Below are positions 1-12,010 of a stretch of DNA of 64,000 nt, piece after piece. This DNA is from Prostheceraeus crozeri (taxonomy: Eukaryota > Platyhelminthes > Polycladida > Euryleptidae). Made by a program: the position numbers and the translations under genes. Numbering within the stretch: the first letter of the stretch is position 1; every line of letters begins with the position of its first letter. The stretch is taken from positions 186,001 to 250,000 of the forward strand of contig CAJQUW010001148.1 of assembly GCA_907163375.1 (NCBI GenBank), given 5' to 3'. Below the pieces are notes generated by a model. That model saw only the letters and a list, made by a program, of their open reading frames with translations, ran no database searches and had not been told where the DNA came from.

Positions 1-1918
1 GGCCAAGTTAATTGTATGGAAGGTGCAAGAGAGTAAAAGGCGGCAGCTCGCAGAAGAGCTGGAGAGTGAGACTTGTAAGAAAAGTCTCTTCGGCATTGTC
101 AAACAAATGTCAAAGGAGCAGGTAGATGTCACGGGTGGAATCTGCATCAAGAATGAGAATAGCAACATTGAATTTGGTGATGGAAAAGTTAAGAAGAGGT
201 GGCAAACTTATTCATTGAAGCTCATGAATGAAGAGAACACTTTGGATGGTTTCACAAGTTGCGACTTGATAGCTGGTCCACATCCTCGTATCGAAAAGTC
301 AGCACTCGATAAGATGGCACCCAGAAAGGCGGCTGTTCCGTCTGGAGTTGTTTCTGAAAAAATGCAGGCATCATAGTCTAAGAGTTTAGAGTGTCCGACC
401 GCGATATCAAATATCATCTTCGCAGGTAACTGAATGCCTCCAGAATGGGAGATGAGCGTTTCTATCCCTTTGTACAAAGGCAAGGGAGATCCCTTACAAT
501 GCAGCTCCTACAGATCAGTCGTTGTTGGAACATACCTGAAAGTCATAGAGAGGATTCCCGAAAAGCGATTGAGAGAGCTTGTGGACACCGATCAGATGCA
601 GTTCGGCTTTATTCCCGGAAAGAGCACTTCAGACGCCATATTCACTTTGAGGCAAATGCAAGAGAATTATATGGCCAAAGAAAAGGATCTCTTCGTTGCC
701 TTCGTGGATTTGTAGAAAGCCTTCGATCGAATACCAAGAGAAGTGGCTCGTTGGTTTCTTCGAAGCGCTGAAGTCTTGATGTGACTGGTAGCGGCCGTGA
801 TGTCACTTTACAAACACGCTCGCACATTTCTTAGGACACGAGTTGGCGACATTGACAGTTTCCTCGTGAACGTAGGGATGCAACAGGGATATGTTCTTAG
901 CCCTGTTCTTAGATCTGTTCGCCATTGTTATGGATCGGGTGACAAAGAGCGCTCGTGTTGTTCTCCCATGGAAATTGGTCTGTGCTGATGACTTAGTATT
1001 GATATAGATACCTTCGTTGAAGGCCTTAAGTTGAAGTCATCCTCTTGGAAACTAAGTTTGGCATCAAAAGGAATGGGAGTCAACGTTGACAAGACGAAGA
1101 TCATGGCGCCATGCAAAGTACCTCTAGCAGAGTCTGGAGAGTGGCAATGCCGATTTTGCAGATAAGGGGTGGGCGCGAATTCCATCAAGTGCGGCGTGTG
1201 TGACCACTGGATCCACAAACGATGCAGTGTTGTGGAGGGAACTTTAAGCTGTTCAGGATGGCCTCAGGTAGATACTCCGACTGAGCTTGATGAGTTAAAT
1301 GTGGCTATTGACCGTTTCAGCTCAGTTAAGTCCTGTTAGCTTGGTGATGTGTTGAGTGCCGCAGGTGGATTCGACCTTGCAGTGACTTCGAAAGTAAGGT
1401 GTGGATGGAAGAAGTTCCATGAAGTTGCACCTTTCCTGACATCGTAAGCTCCCACCTTGAAAACGAAAGGCCAAGTGTATTCTGCTGGAGTGGGACATGG
1501 GCTGTGAAAAGTGATCAGATCATGAATATTGTAAGAACAGAAAAGGCAATGGTGAGAAGAATGTGCGGTGTGAGGCTTGTCGATGGACACAGAAATGAAA
1601 ACCTAAGAAAGAAGATGAATCTGGAATGCATTTCTGATGTTCTGCGAAGAAGACTTCGTTAGTATGGTCACATCCTGAGAAGAGATGAGAGTGAATGGAC
1701 GAAAAGATATTTCCAGTTGGAGGTCGAAGGCAGAAGACCGAGAGGAAGACAAAGGAAAACATGGTCGCAAGTCGTCTCCGAGGATATTCACGCTCTGGAC
1801 CTGAATCCAGCCATGGTCTACGATCGACAGGAGTGGAAACGGGCCATCAGAAGGCAGCAACCGTCTGACCCCGTTCAACTTGGACACGGACGAAAAACGA
1901 GGAAGTAAGTAAGTAGGG
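1..1918 (+). mobile_element. 3' part of an APE-type LINE (RT and C-terminal region), decayed
   Basis: Broken coding sequence of a non-LTR retrotransposon reverse transcriptase, running in from the left edge. Residues like 'KMAPRKAAVPSGVV' (near 310-355), 'WEMSVSIPLYKGKGDPLQCS' (444-503), 'MQFGFIPGKSTSDAIF' (597-644) and 'LFVAFVDL' (690-713, RT motif A) are typical of LINE RTs. 'NVGMQQGYVLSPVL' (868-909) is motif B. A Cys/His segment follows near 1150-1250, and a C-terminal 'RRPRGRQRKTWSQVV' block at 1732-1776 is standard for this LINE group. Several stops (for example at 374 and 713) and frame changes show it is dead. It ends in a GTAA-type simple repeat (about 1905-1918), as a LINE 3' end often does. 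Motifs and breaks are seen; the clade is not resolved. Confidence 0.85.
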
Positions 1919-2429
1919 AGTTTCACTGTTTTTTGTGTTCAGATGGATTTGATAGTCAGTAATTGTCTACAATTATGTAATATTGCTCAGTACCTAATAT
2001 GCACATAAGCGTAAGGCAACGTTACTGCATGTTGCATTTTACTTTAAGGATTAGGCTTCTAACATCAATTCAATTACTGTTGCCGCCACGAGCCATCCCA
2101 GTTGAATCACCAAGGTTGCCAGTTACCCAAAGTATATGTTTTAAATCGTACTACATCTTACATGTCAGATATTTGAAATATCCATACCACGACCATTTGA
2201 ACACATCACAATCCTACTTATAGGAGGTTCCTTAGAATCCCCACATCCTCGAAAACTACGAAGAATAATTTTAATAATGCAGAATTCCAATGACAATCGA
2301 GCGATACAGTTGAAATATGTCGTGGACGTGAATTATATGTAGCTACTTCAACCTGCCCTGCATGTCACTAACATTTAGTTTTCCTATCTGTTGGGGTTTA
2401 TTCTACGCTGGCGTTTTTCATGATTTTAG
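1919..2429. other. Intron sequence, no gene seen
   Basis: This lies between the LINE tail and the first visible AP3M exon. No coding similarity, tRNA or strong repeat was seen. It ends in a short pyrimidine-poor acceptor (TGATTTTAG) directly before the exon. Confidence 0.6.
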
Positions 2430-2617
2430 GTCGACTGCTTAATCAAACTCTCAGGTATGCCAGACCTAACCCTCTCTTTTATCAATCCTCGGCTGCTCGA
2501 CGATGTCTCCTTCCATCCTTGCATTCGATTCAAACGTTGGGAAAACGACAGAGTCCTTTCCTTCATTCCTCCTGATGGAAACTTCCGTTTGATCTCCTAC
2601 CATGTTGGTGCTAATAA
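2430..2617 (+). CDS. AP3M: AP-3 complex mu subunit, internal exon
   Basis: The mu (medium) subunit of adaptor complex AP-3 recognises Tyr-based sorting signals and helps sort cargo from endosomes or the trans-Golgi to lysosome-related organelles. This exon reads VDCLIKLSGMPDLTLSFINP, then RLLDDVSFHPCIRFKRWEND, then RVLSFIPPDGNFRLISYHVG. It is a very close match to the known family sequence (the mu-homology domain, where PPDGNFxLxxY is a hallmark). Acceptor TTTTAG precedes 2430 and donor GTGAGT starts at 2618. The exon ends two bases into a codon (AA), completed by C at the next exon to give Asn. The preceding exon must lie left of the window. No disruption is seen. The family assignment is from established sequence knowledge; the exon borders are read from the sequence. 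Confidence 0.95.
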
Positions 2618-2702
2618 GTGAGTGAATGATAGCCGATTGTATAATTTTCTTGACAATGATGCTGTTAGAATTAGAAATGCTTAACGGTTGAATGTTTTGC
2701 AG

Positions 2703-2805
2703 CATGGTGGCAATTCCAGTATATGTCAAACATAATATCGTGTTTCGTGAGGCTGGTAGTCGTTTGGATATCAGTGTTGGGCCGAAACAGACCATGGGCA
2801 AGACC
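2703..2805 (+). CDS. AP3M: AP-3 complex mu subunit, internal exon
   Basis: This continues the previous exon after an 85-bp intron (2618-2702, GTGAGT...TTTTGCAG). The product reads (N)MVAIPVYVKHNIVFREAG, then SRLDISVGPKQTMGKT, matching the segment of AP-3 mu that follows the PPDGNF block (LVAIPVYVKH...GPKQNMGKT in vertebrates). The exon starts with the third base of a split codon and ends exactly after ACC (Thr), so the next intron is phase 0. Donor is GTAAGT at 2806. The reading frame is open and conserved, which argues for a live gene. The next intron is about 9 kb and full of mobile elements. Confidence 0.95.
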
Positions 2806-4975
2806 GTAAGTTCCGTGTAGTTGATGGACTGCTAAAATAATGAATTTCACAAATTTTTGAGTCTTCATATTTTTATTTATTGATTCTAGTTCTTTTCATG
2901 CAATTTTCTACTGCAATAAATGTACTATTACAGTCATCGATTGGCTTGTCTTTTGCAATCGTATATTAGGAAGTCATGAGAAATGTAGGAACCTGATCGC
3001 ACGGTTGTGGACTCGGACGGACTTATCAGACTGTCTTTGTCTGAATTATGCATATCTTCTAAAAAATCTCCTGACATGAAACAATACTGCAACCGCATAT
3101 CTGGTCAAAAAGGAGAGATTGTTTTCATTCATCAGTGACAGTTAAAGCATCAAGACATTTAATATCTCATCACGTGACAGCAATCAGATGTACATGGACT
3201 TTTGCAATGAGGTTTCTCAACAATTGAAAAATATTTACAGACTCTAAATGTCCTTCTCATGGAAGCTTTTGCATTTCACTTGCTCCTATAGCTTTTGAGT
3301 CAGACACCCGCTTGACTTAATATTTGAGGTACAAAAGCTTCAGGGGGGGAGCGCTTCGTTTCGATAAACCAAAGATTAAATCTCATCAGCTTGCCAATTC
3401 TAGTTCATTGTTTCAAAACAATTGAACTCATCATTTTTTGGTGATGGTCTAATTTTGGTATGTGTTGACAAGATTTTTCCTGCAGAGATTTGACCCGCGG
3501 TTCCTCAAACTTACAGGCATCCGTCTTTCAAATATGAAATTAATCTATGTCCGGTTTGAAAGATGCATGATTTAAGTAGGCATACAAAGATAGGTTTGTT
3601 GCCTGCAAGTCATAGCATTAAGCATTAGCCTTGAAGCTATAGGATTGCTTATTTTACTTTATTGTTAACTAACCTTATCATTGGATCAATGGCGTTTGTC
3701 GCTCGCTTGAGGGAATTTGCATTGATTTTTTGAAGTGACATTTTAGACGTCGAATTTTTTGTCGCGACTGAAAAATCACCACAAAAATTCGCTTTGTAAG
3801 GCCTACATATAAAGGACATGTCTATTTTGGTATACCCTACCTAGTTAGCCTTAATCCTTATATGCAACCATAACACAGCATTATTGAAAAATGTATTGTA
3901 AATAAGTGATGCATGCGCACTCAGAACGCCATCAAAATTTAGAAAGATGTTTGATTTATTTCAATTTATTTATTATTGAAGCAAAATGTGTTTTATATCG
4001 ATGAAAGCACGCATCTTGTCGAATTCACATCTTTATTGCTCTGGATGCCTTTCGCCAGTTTTCACAGCGCTTATGTCCACCTGGAATGTTATGTTGTGAA
4101 GAGCGGGCGAAAGACCTCTAGAGCAGATACGAATTCGGCAAGATCTACACTTTCATTTGTTGTACAATGTATATTTTGCATAATTATTAATTTTTCAATT
4201 TCATGCATTTGATTTCATTACCTACGGTATAGTCATTACAATCAATTAAACAAATTTTTGCCGACGATAAAAGTGATAGAATCTCTATGTTTCTGATATA
4301 TTTCAAATGAGTGGAAAAATTATTTGAGTTGATAGGGTAGGATTGATTATAGAGCACAGGCTGTCCAGCGCGTTATTTTTTCAAATTATTTTTATTGTTT
4401 CTTATTTTTTGAAAAATTTTACTTTTTTATTTTTGTGGTCAAAATTAGGCGAATTTTTTATTATTTTTTAAACATGATTTTTGAAAACCCATATGAATAT
4501 TTCAACCTACTAAGGAAGTATCGAAATATCATCCTATACATTAGTGTAACTATTGTATTGTCCTATCATATATAATGTTGGTAATTTATTGCCGTATACC
4601 CTATATGCTGCACAAAATTCATTGCTAGATAGAAACTGCAGGGATGATATTTTTCATGTCTGACGGATTTCTAACACGCGCCCATTGCTCGTAGTAGTGG
4701 GAATATGATGCGTACGTATGTATTAACAACACGTATATATTATGCTCATATACTCATGTATATTCCGATCATCAAAATATGGGCTTTATCGAAGTGTACT
4801 AGAATATCTGGGAAAATTCTTTTTTTACTTCTTTGGCCTCCTTTACCCTATAGAAGTCATTACAGCTGCCCGTTTCCAAGTCTCTGAATCTCATGATTTG
4901 CATTACCGTGTGACAATTATTCGAAACTATATTTTGCAAAATGGAATTAAATTCCCATAGAAAGATAGGCGTGAT
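2806..4975. other. Intron sequence, no gene seen
   Basis: This is the first part of the 9-kb AP3M intron. It is AT-rich with many short T and A runs. Only short chance reading frames are present. I see no repeat, TIR or coding similarity that I can name. Confidence 0.5.
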
Positions 4976-6125
4976 TGCTGTATCTTAAGATCGATTCATA
5001 AATGGTGAGAGTGAGCAGTGAAGAAACTCATGCAGAAACTTTTGTCTTGTGGTGTGAATGAGTGGTGAACCCATGGAGCGCGACTGTGGGAAGGGTCGGA
5101 GTGAGAGGCTGAAATCGCGACTGGGCGTCTGTCGGGATCACGTCAGTTGTGAGTGATATATTAGACTCGAAGGCCATTAACCCAGAGATGCATTAACCTT
5201 GATAAGGATCAAGCTGATCAAAGCGAAGAAGGTACGCTTCGCGCATAGAGCCGCAATCGCGTCACCAATTATAAAGGCGCCCGGAGAGGCCACCATGGAA
5301 GCTAGGATTAACGCTAGCAATTCAGCTTGAGCCTGGTCGCATCACATGTGCGGTTGTCTGTTATGGCTACCGAGGATGTCGTAGCATCGAAGTAGATGGA
5401 TGCGGTGGGCTTTTAAGGCAGCTTGCAGACAAAAAGGTTATGGTCCAAGAGTCTGGAAGATGAGGCGGCAGAGCCGGTCGGGATGGAATAGAAGGCGTCG
5501 CGTAAGTAAATTTTGACTGCAACCAGTGGGTTGTTCCATTGGAGCCAATTGAGTTTCTGCGAGAACGGAACTAACTTTACAGACTTCTAACTAAGGTCGG
5601 GGTCAAGCGAGAGTGATCGACTAGAAACGTTGGCTTGCCATCAGCCCTCGGAATAATGAACGGAAAAGCTCTATTTGGACCATGATGGCTAATCATTAGT
5701 AATGCCACACAGGGCCCTCTTGAAGAAAGAAAGGAAGAGGAAGAAACGAAGAAGATATGGCAAAGTTCCAAGAAGAGCGAGAAACAGTTCAAAGAGGGAG
5801 GCCAAGAATAGTATGCTAGATCAGATGCAAGAAGTCCTGCTGAAAAAGGAGAACAACGATGTCGATGCAAAGATAAGTGTAGCCGAGTGACTTTTTGCGG
5901 ATTTTACTGTAACAGTTTGTCGACAGCTGCAGAGATGGAGAACGTGCTAGGTGTCAAGGTTGCCACAGATATGATAACATTGGCGAAGGAAAATTTGGAA
6001 AAATGGAATTATGAACGTAACGAACAAATGAAGCAACGTGTGAAACTAGGACAAAAGCGAGAAATTACGCTGGACAAAATTGGTACTAAAATAAGAAAGT
6101 GTAGTAGTACTATAATCATGAAATA
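4976..6125. other. Unidentified GC-richer segment with Lys/Glu-rich reading frames
   Basis: Base composition rises sharply at about 5050-5500 compared with the AT-rich flanks, then falls again. On + strand, 5702-5890 gives a highly basic stretch (KKERKRKKRRRYGKVPRRAR) and 5887-6126 a Lys/Glu-rich frame. On - strand, 5577-5870 includes 'PFIIPRADGKPTFLVDHSRL', which weakly recalls the start of some reverse transcriptases. None is long enough to assign. It is probably an old, unnamed mobile element inside the intron, but this is inference. Confidence 0.3.
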
Positions 6126-6808
6126 ATAGCATGATTTTTATAGTGCGAGTATTTCCATGTACGAGCATCAATTACATGAATGTGTATGGGAGGTTGAGAA
6201 ACATGACTGAGTTTTGAAAGTTTTTGGGATAATTTTAAGATGTATCCTTTTTAAAAATATCGGCATGTTGTGGAGTCAGTTTCTAGCCGACTTCAAATAA
6301 ACCGAATTACTGTCAAAATGATATAAAAGAAGGTCAACAATAATCTTGTTATAATCATTGTTCACCACACACACATATGAAATAAGGTGATGAAATGTAT
6401 GAGTTAACTCTTCCTTAAATAAAATGAAACCATCTGAAATACCTTCCTGGGATATTGTCATGCCAAAATGTCTTAGATTTTAATTAACATGCTATCTTTC
6501 GCTCATTATTTCTATTTACTTTTGAGGGAAAAATCTGTTTTTTATGTTTTGTATTTCATGCGCTTGACAGTCTGAGAGCAGGATCAAATAAGAAGGAAAA
6601 ATCGGAAAATTTGTCTGCTTATTTGAGAAAAAGAAAGCTGACTTCGGTGATTGCGCAAATCAAACTGTAATGATGCCTATAGGGGGCCATAGGTGGAATG
6701 CATGATGCTTGCTATAACACAGCATAGGAAGAAGAATTTAAACCATTACTAGTCACTATGCATTGTATTTGTGTACATGCTTAAAGATAGAGCTCTTATA
6801 GCTAAGTT
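6126..6808. other. Intron sequence, no gene seen
   Basis: AT-rich filler between the unidentified segment and the large palindrome. No coding or repeat structure was recognised. Confidence 0.5.
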
Positions 6809-7830
6809 TTAATAATGAAAGCAACACAATTGACTTCATGTGTTTAGTACCCGAGCGCTTTCGTGACCTCTTGTCAAGGGTGGACGGCCAAGTGCGAACA
6901 TGTACAGAGATGGCTGAGAAACATTCAATGATAACTGCCGCCAGTGACACCAACCAATCAGTGCCAAGGTAAAGACAATGAATAAAGGAGCTCTTTATGT
7001 ACACATAAAAGAGGTCGCCTCGCAGCTATATACAGTGCTTCCAATACAGGCAAAGAAAAACGATATTTACAAGATGCAGGCCTGTGATTAGCCTATGAGA
7101 AAAATTGAGGATTTTCCTCGAAAAATTTGAGGAATGGAAACGGAGCCTAGTGTGGTAATTGCAAAAAACTCCAAACTTTAGCATGGATTTTGGGCCAAAC
7201 TTCAAGTCATGAAAGTCACAATCAAGAAGGTAACCCCAGGGTTGACCACACTACACCTTTAGAAGTTGTGTATGTTACAAAGGGATACTGACCTGCTAAT
7301 AATCACTTCCCACGTTGTTACGAATATAATTTGTTGACCTCAAGTACTACATGCTTAGAATGTGTCGAACAGAGGATGTCAGATCAAGCTGCTGATATCG
7401 CTGTGATTCACGCTATCGTCTCCAATTCCATGATGCTTGTCAGATTTGTATACTGTAATTTTTTGAATGTAATGAATATCTTCAAATACATGCATGTGGG
7501 GCTTTGTGATGATCAATTTTTACTGATTTTAGACAAATTTGGGAGGAGAGTAACCCATAAGTATAGAAAGATTAAATTGTTGACGGAATGCATTGCTTGT
7601 GGCTAAAAAATCAGTATTATGAAGGATGCGCCACATTACACACATTAATATTAATATTATTTACTGAATAAGTTTTGGTGGTTCTTGTTAACCTGTTAGC
7701 GATTTGATCATATCGCTCCGATCTACATTCAAATGAGCATGAAGTCTCTCGCACGACACAAAACAACTGTCAGGAATAGGCTTGCCAGTTAAGTTGCTGG
7801 TCTCATCTAGGCAAAGGGTGAAAGATCATC
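6809..7830 (-). repeat. Left arm of a ~1.02-kb inverted repeat (partner 9387-10409)
   Basis: This arm is the near-identical reverse complement of 9387-10409. Reading on the - strand it holds part of the hAT-like element (7079-7830) followed by the C-terminal end of a Penelope-like element (PLE) reading frame (about 7077-6970, ending LPVLEALYIAARRPLLCVHK and then SLSLPWH-stop). Its 3' UTR then follows and contains the GAAAGCG hammerhead-like core (6848-6884). The join at 7830/7831 places this arm directly against another piece of the same PLE. The arm therefore arose by inverted duplication of the right side. The similarity of the arms suggests the event is recent compared with the decay elsewhere. 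Confidence 0.85.
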
Positions 7831-8319
7831 GCCTCGCAGCTATGTACAGTGCTTCCAATACAGGCAAAGAAAAACGATATTTATACGGTGATAAAATAGA
7901 AAAATATGCACAAAGTGGACGGTACTGAAAAGAGTCACATTCAGTTGGTGATCGCCATTTGAGTTTGTTCAAGCGACGTTTAAATTTTGTAACGCGTAGC
8001 AGCTTTCCTGTTGCTAAGCCCATTGTTGTGTGCTCCACAAAGCCTCTTCCTGTTCGTTCTCTCAAGGATCCACTTAGTCCTCAAGGTCGTTCGTGTCTTG
8101 TCTATGATTTTCAATGTGACTGTGGACACAGTTACATCGGACGCACCGAGAGGACTTTGCTGGTCCGAATGAGAGAACATGTTCCTAGGTGGCTTGAGGA
8201 TAGAAAGACAAGACCGCGATCTAGAACAGCACCTCAAAGTTCTATTGCTCGACACATACTTGAATGTGACTCTTTTCAGTACCGTCCACTTTGTACATAT
8301 TTTTCTATTTTATCATCTT
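7831..8319 (+). mobile_element. Penelope-like element fragment with GIY-YIG endonuclease
   Basis: The + frame 7959-8319 encodes a GIY-YIG nuclease as found at the C-terminus of PLE proteins. It shows 'SCLVYDFQCDCGHSYIGRTE' (GIY-like VYD... and YIG), then 'RTLLVRMREHV' (the Arg of the second helix and the EH pair) and 'SSIARHILECD'. PLEs are retroelements combining a telomerase-like RT with this nuclease. The core is flanked by a ~60-bp inverted repeat (about 7886-7945 and 8262-8319). The left copy encodes on the - strand the C-terminal 'YKYRFSLPVLEALYIAARR'. The + frame is cut at 8319 by insertion of the hAT-like element, and the missing C-terminus resumes at 10141. The fragment is broken, with no RT part. 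Confidence 0.8.
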
Positions 8320-10140
8320 CAGGCCTGTGATTACTCCTCAGATTCCTCAAATATTGTTTTTACTCCTCAAATCCTCAAAAATTCCTCAAATATAGCTCAA
8401 CTAAGAGAAATTCCTCAAATGTGACACATTTCAGACTAACTGTAGGATAATGCATTGTTTTTTGGCGAATGGCGATGATATGTAAACTTCCAATCAAGAA
8501 GCTGAGATAGAATCCTATCCTGACCGCTGAGCATGAACAATTATGATTTATAACGTGTTCTTATTTCACGTCGTTTTCACTTCTGGAAGCTACAGGGCTG
8601 CAGATGTTTGGGTTCATCCGCACCTATTTTGCTATGCAGAGAAGTTGTCTGAAGTTATTGTCTGTCGACTCCTTAGTGCAACACTTTCACGTATTTGATG
8701 AGTGAAACACTGCGATCAACCTACAGAAATTGTATAGGCTATCTGAACATTGCAATCAATTTTTACTTCAAACATCATGTTCACACTCCACGTCAATTCA
8801 TGAACACTGCATGTTACCTAGAATTCCAACAATAAAATGCTTTTAATTATTTTCATTAATTATCTTGACCTTTTTCACAGCCTTCATTTGTTTCTGCGAC
8901 TATTTGGTTGCCAAATGCATGCCTGTGCTTCTTAAAGAAATTTAGGATATCGATCTTTTATATCCATTATATGACAAAGTATAGGTAGCCCAGCGCACTT
9001 GGATTTCAGTGCTCTTATCAACTGAAGCTTTTGCTTACCCATTCTCTTCCATTTTATTTCCGCTGAAAATGAACACATTCGACGGGGTAAAGCAAATCGT
9101 CCCTAAATTTAGTGTCTATCTGCCTCCTGGTCACTAGCGTGTGGGGGTTGGAAGCTTATGAAGCTCTGCTATCCCATGAGTCTGCAGCTACGTTTTCCAG
9201 GGTCTGCCGACCGACATCTGAACACAGCTAGGTGTGAAAGTAACGCACGAATCGTTTATCGTTGCATGCGAACTTAGATTAATTAAGACATTCAAACCAC
9301 ATATTACTGGGTTGGTAGATTTTCAACCTGGTCTTCTGCAAGATGTGGATGTCAATATCTCTGCGGAACTTCATGGGAATAGAGGTGATGATCTTTCACC
9401 CTTTGCCTAGATGAGACCAGCAACTTAACTGGCAAGCCTATTCCTGACAGTTGTTTTGTGTCGTGCGAGAGACTTCATGCTCATTTGAATGTAGATCGGA
9501 GCGATATGATCAAATCGCTAACAGGTTAACAAGAACCACCAAAACTTATTCAGTAAATAATATTAATATTAATGTGTGTAATGTGGCGCATCCTTCATAA
9601 TACTGATTTTTTAGCCACAAGCAATGCATTCCGTCAACAATTTAATCTTTCTATACTTATGGGTTACTCTCCTCCCAAATTTGTCTAAAATCAGTAAAAA
9701 TTGATCATCACAAAGCCCCACATGCATGTATTTGAAGATATTCATTACATTCAAAAAATTACAGTATACAAATCTGACAAGCATCATGGAATTGGAGACG
9801 ATAGCGTGAATCACAGCGATATCAGCAGCTTGATCTGACATCCTCTGTTCGACACATTCTAAGCATGTAGTACTTGAGGTCAACAAATTATATTCGTAAC
9901 AACGTGGGAAGTGATTATTAGCAGGTCAGTATCCCTTTGTAACATACACAACTTCTAAAGGTGTAGTGTGGTCAACCCTGGGGTTACCTTCTTGATTGTG
10001 ACTTTCATGACTTGAAGTTTGGCCCAAAATCCATGCTAAAGTTTGGAGTTTTTTGCAATTACCACACTAGGCTCCGTTTCCATTCCTCAAATTTTTCGAG
10101 GAAAATCCTCAATTTTTCTCATAGGCTAATCACAGGCCTG
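8320..10140. mobile_element. Non-autonomous hAT-like element inserted into the PLE
   Basis: It starts CAGGCCTGTGATTACTCCTC and ends with the inverted form (GGCTAATCACAGGCCTG). It is flanked by the 6-bp direct repeat CATCTT (8314-8319 and 10141-10146), possibly an 8-bp duplication with two substitutions. CCTCAAA motifs are clustered within 100 bp of both ends, as expected for hAT subterminal transposase-binding repeats. No transposase is visible. A 91-residue frame at 9611-9886 on the - strand (copied inverted at 7331-7606) is open but I cannot identify it. The PLE reading frame interrupted at 8319 resumes at 10141, which confirms the boundaries. The hAT call rests on the CAG...CTG ends and subterminal repeats. 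Confidence 0.7.
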
Positions 10141-10409
10141 CATCTTGTAAATATCGTTTTTCTTTGCCTGTATTGGAAGCACTGTATATAGCTGCGAGGC
10201 GACCTCTTTTATGTGTACATAAAGAGTTCCTTTATTCATTGTCTTTACCTTGGCACTGATTGGTTGGTGTCACTGGCGGCAGTTATCATTGAATGTTTCT
10301 CAGCCATCTCTGTACATGTTCGCACTTGGCCGTCCACCCTTGACAAGAGGTCACGAAAGCGCTCGGGTACTAAACACATGAAGCCAATTGTGTTGCTTTC
10401 ATTATTAAA
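9387..10409 (+). repeat. Right arm of the ~1.02-kb inverted repeat (partner 6809-7830)
   Basis: It contains the right 754 bp of the hAT-like element and then the displaced PLE C-terminus (10141-10409). It matches the left arm base for base with few differences. The outer end lies near the shared CATTATTAAA (about 10400-10409). Confidence 0.85.
10141..10409 (+). mobile_element. PLE C-terminal end and 3' UTR with hammerhead-like relic
   Basis: Directly after the hAT-like insertion the PLE frame resumes: 'KYRFSLPVLEALYIAARRPL', then 'LCVHKEFLYSLSLPWH' and a stop. This is a typical PLE C-terminus. Downstream, 10336-10369 reads ACCCTTGACAAG...CACGAAAGCG...CTCGGGT. The outer ACCC/GGGT pair and the GAAA core resemble a decayed hammerhead ribozyme, a known feature of PLE terminal repeats. 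Confidence 0.7.
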
Positions 10410-11851
10410 CCTTATTGGAAATCGGCATTGCTTTACAACATTGAAATCTTATAGCTAGGTCTAACTTTGAATTGTAGCTTTGTTAATGAATGCAAGTTGG
10501 AATTTGAATGTCCGTTAAAATTTGTGCTTTAGATTTTTTCGAGCGATAAGCTGACCATCGATCTACACTACACCTTATAATTTTCGGAATGATATCTGAA
10601 GCACATAAACAAAATATTATGATTGATTTATGTCTTGTTTATATAACTACCACAAGGCCACTGCGGACTAGGGGATGTAACGAAGCATCGGGCTTACGGA
10701 CATCATGAAACTCCGACTAAATCAGTTGTGAAAGATCCGGTGCGGAATTTTCTAAGTTACGAACTCTAATGTTTCTATACCTGAGAAACAATCGGACTTG
10801 CATATGTCCTACATTTTAATTACTTTTCCCAATCGATGGGGCTCGAATGCTGCTATGAGACTGCCACATGTTCTGTGGTGTTGTTGTGCGTAGAGCACAC
10901 ATATATACAGTAGATATACCGGTGAGCATCACTGATAGACTATATTCAGTCATTTGAATAGGACTGTCACATGTAAAGTTAAGTAAAGAAGAGCCCAGGA
11001 CAGTCTACCGAAAATTATGATTCTGCATGTCTGAATCATTCTACAAAATGTGTATTTAGTCTTAATTCGGCCTCGATCGTTGCCTGCAAGCTCACTGATG
11101 GATGCCTTTGGATAGCCTGATAAATGATCTGTCTTAATATTTCTTTAATTCCATGTTACATGATTAATGTTTGTGCTTTCACTGAATATACTAAACTTGC
11201 TGATCAACCATGTCACTATAAAGTAATAACTTGTAATAGACCCTAGACCAGTGGTTCCCAAATTCCGGACCGCAGTAACCTCGTGATGAACACACTGCAC
11301 ATGATTTCTTTACGGCTTGCTTCGTTGTCAATCAACCTTAATCTGTCCGTCAGGATGTGAATCACAGAGCACATTGAACCAAACTTGAGTTCTTTTTCTG
11401 CGAAGCACAATCAGTTTCATGTCTCGCATCAGTTCTTTATGGATCCTTTTCCTATAACAGCATTTCATAGCTTCTCTCTTTTTAGTATTTTCCTAGTCAA
11501 AATATTGGAAGTTGCAACTCGATGTTGCCTGATAGAGCAATAAAATTGTTCAGCAATTTCTTAGATCTGTGACTAAAAGAAATCATGCTTATAGACGGCT
11601 TAAAGTTACAGCGAATAAATAATCTTAATTATATTCCCTATTTCATTTTTTCTTGTAATTTACTATTAGATGTAAAATTGGGCAGACCCCAGTATTCATC
11701 AGAAATTTTAAACCGGACCTCAGCAAAAATGTTTAGCGAATAAAACATAGCGACTTTATGCATTACAATGCTGCAATATATGATGATGAATAAAGTAATA
11801 GCCTATGCAAAATCATGCAACCAATACTCGAAATCAATCCATCTTTTGCAG
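10410..11851. other. Intron sequence, no gene seen
   Basis: This is the last part of the 9-kb AP3M intron. There are no convincing frames or repeats. It ends in the acceptor TCTTTTGCAG just before 11852. Confidence 0.6.
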
Positions 11852-12010
11852 ATTGAACAAGTCAGTATTGAGCTTCCTTTCCCCAAGACAGTATCAAATG
11901 TGACTCTTACCTGTAACCAAGGCAAGTACACATTCGATCCTGTCTCAAAACTACTGGTATGGGATGTTGGGAAGATTGAAAGCGGGAAAGTACCAAACAT
12001 CAAAGGCACG
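11852..12010 (+). CDS. AP3M: AP-3 complex mu subunit, internal exon
   Basis: A phase 0/0 exon of 53 codons: IEQVSIELPFPKTVSNVTL, then TCNQGKYTFDPVSKLLVWDV, then GKIESGKVPNIKGT. It matches the mu-homology-domain strand region of AP-3 mu (PKxVxNxxLTxxxGxYTFDPVxKxLxWDVGKI), including the hallmark YTFDPV and WDVGKI. Acceptor TTTTGCAG and donor GTAAGT (12011) are consensus. It joins 2703-2805 in frame across 9,046 bp of intron. The frame is open and conserved. Confidence 0.95.

Noticed and set aside
2466-2868. Frames on the - strand opposite the first two AP3M exons
   Set aside because: They are antisense shadows of well-supported exons with correct splice sites.
5577-5870. Possible reverse transcriptase on the - strand ('PRADGKPTFLVDHSRL')
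   Set aside because: The similarity is limited to one short block with no following motifs, too weak to name a family.
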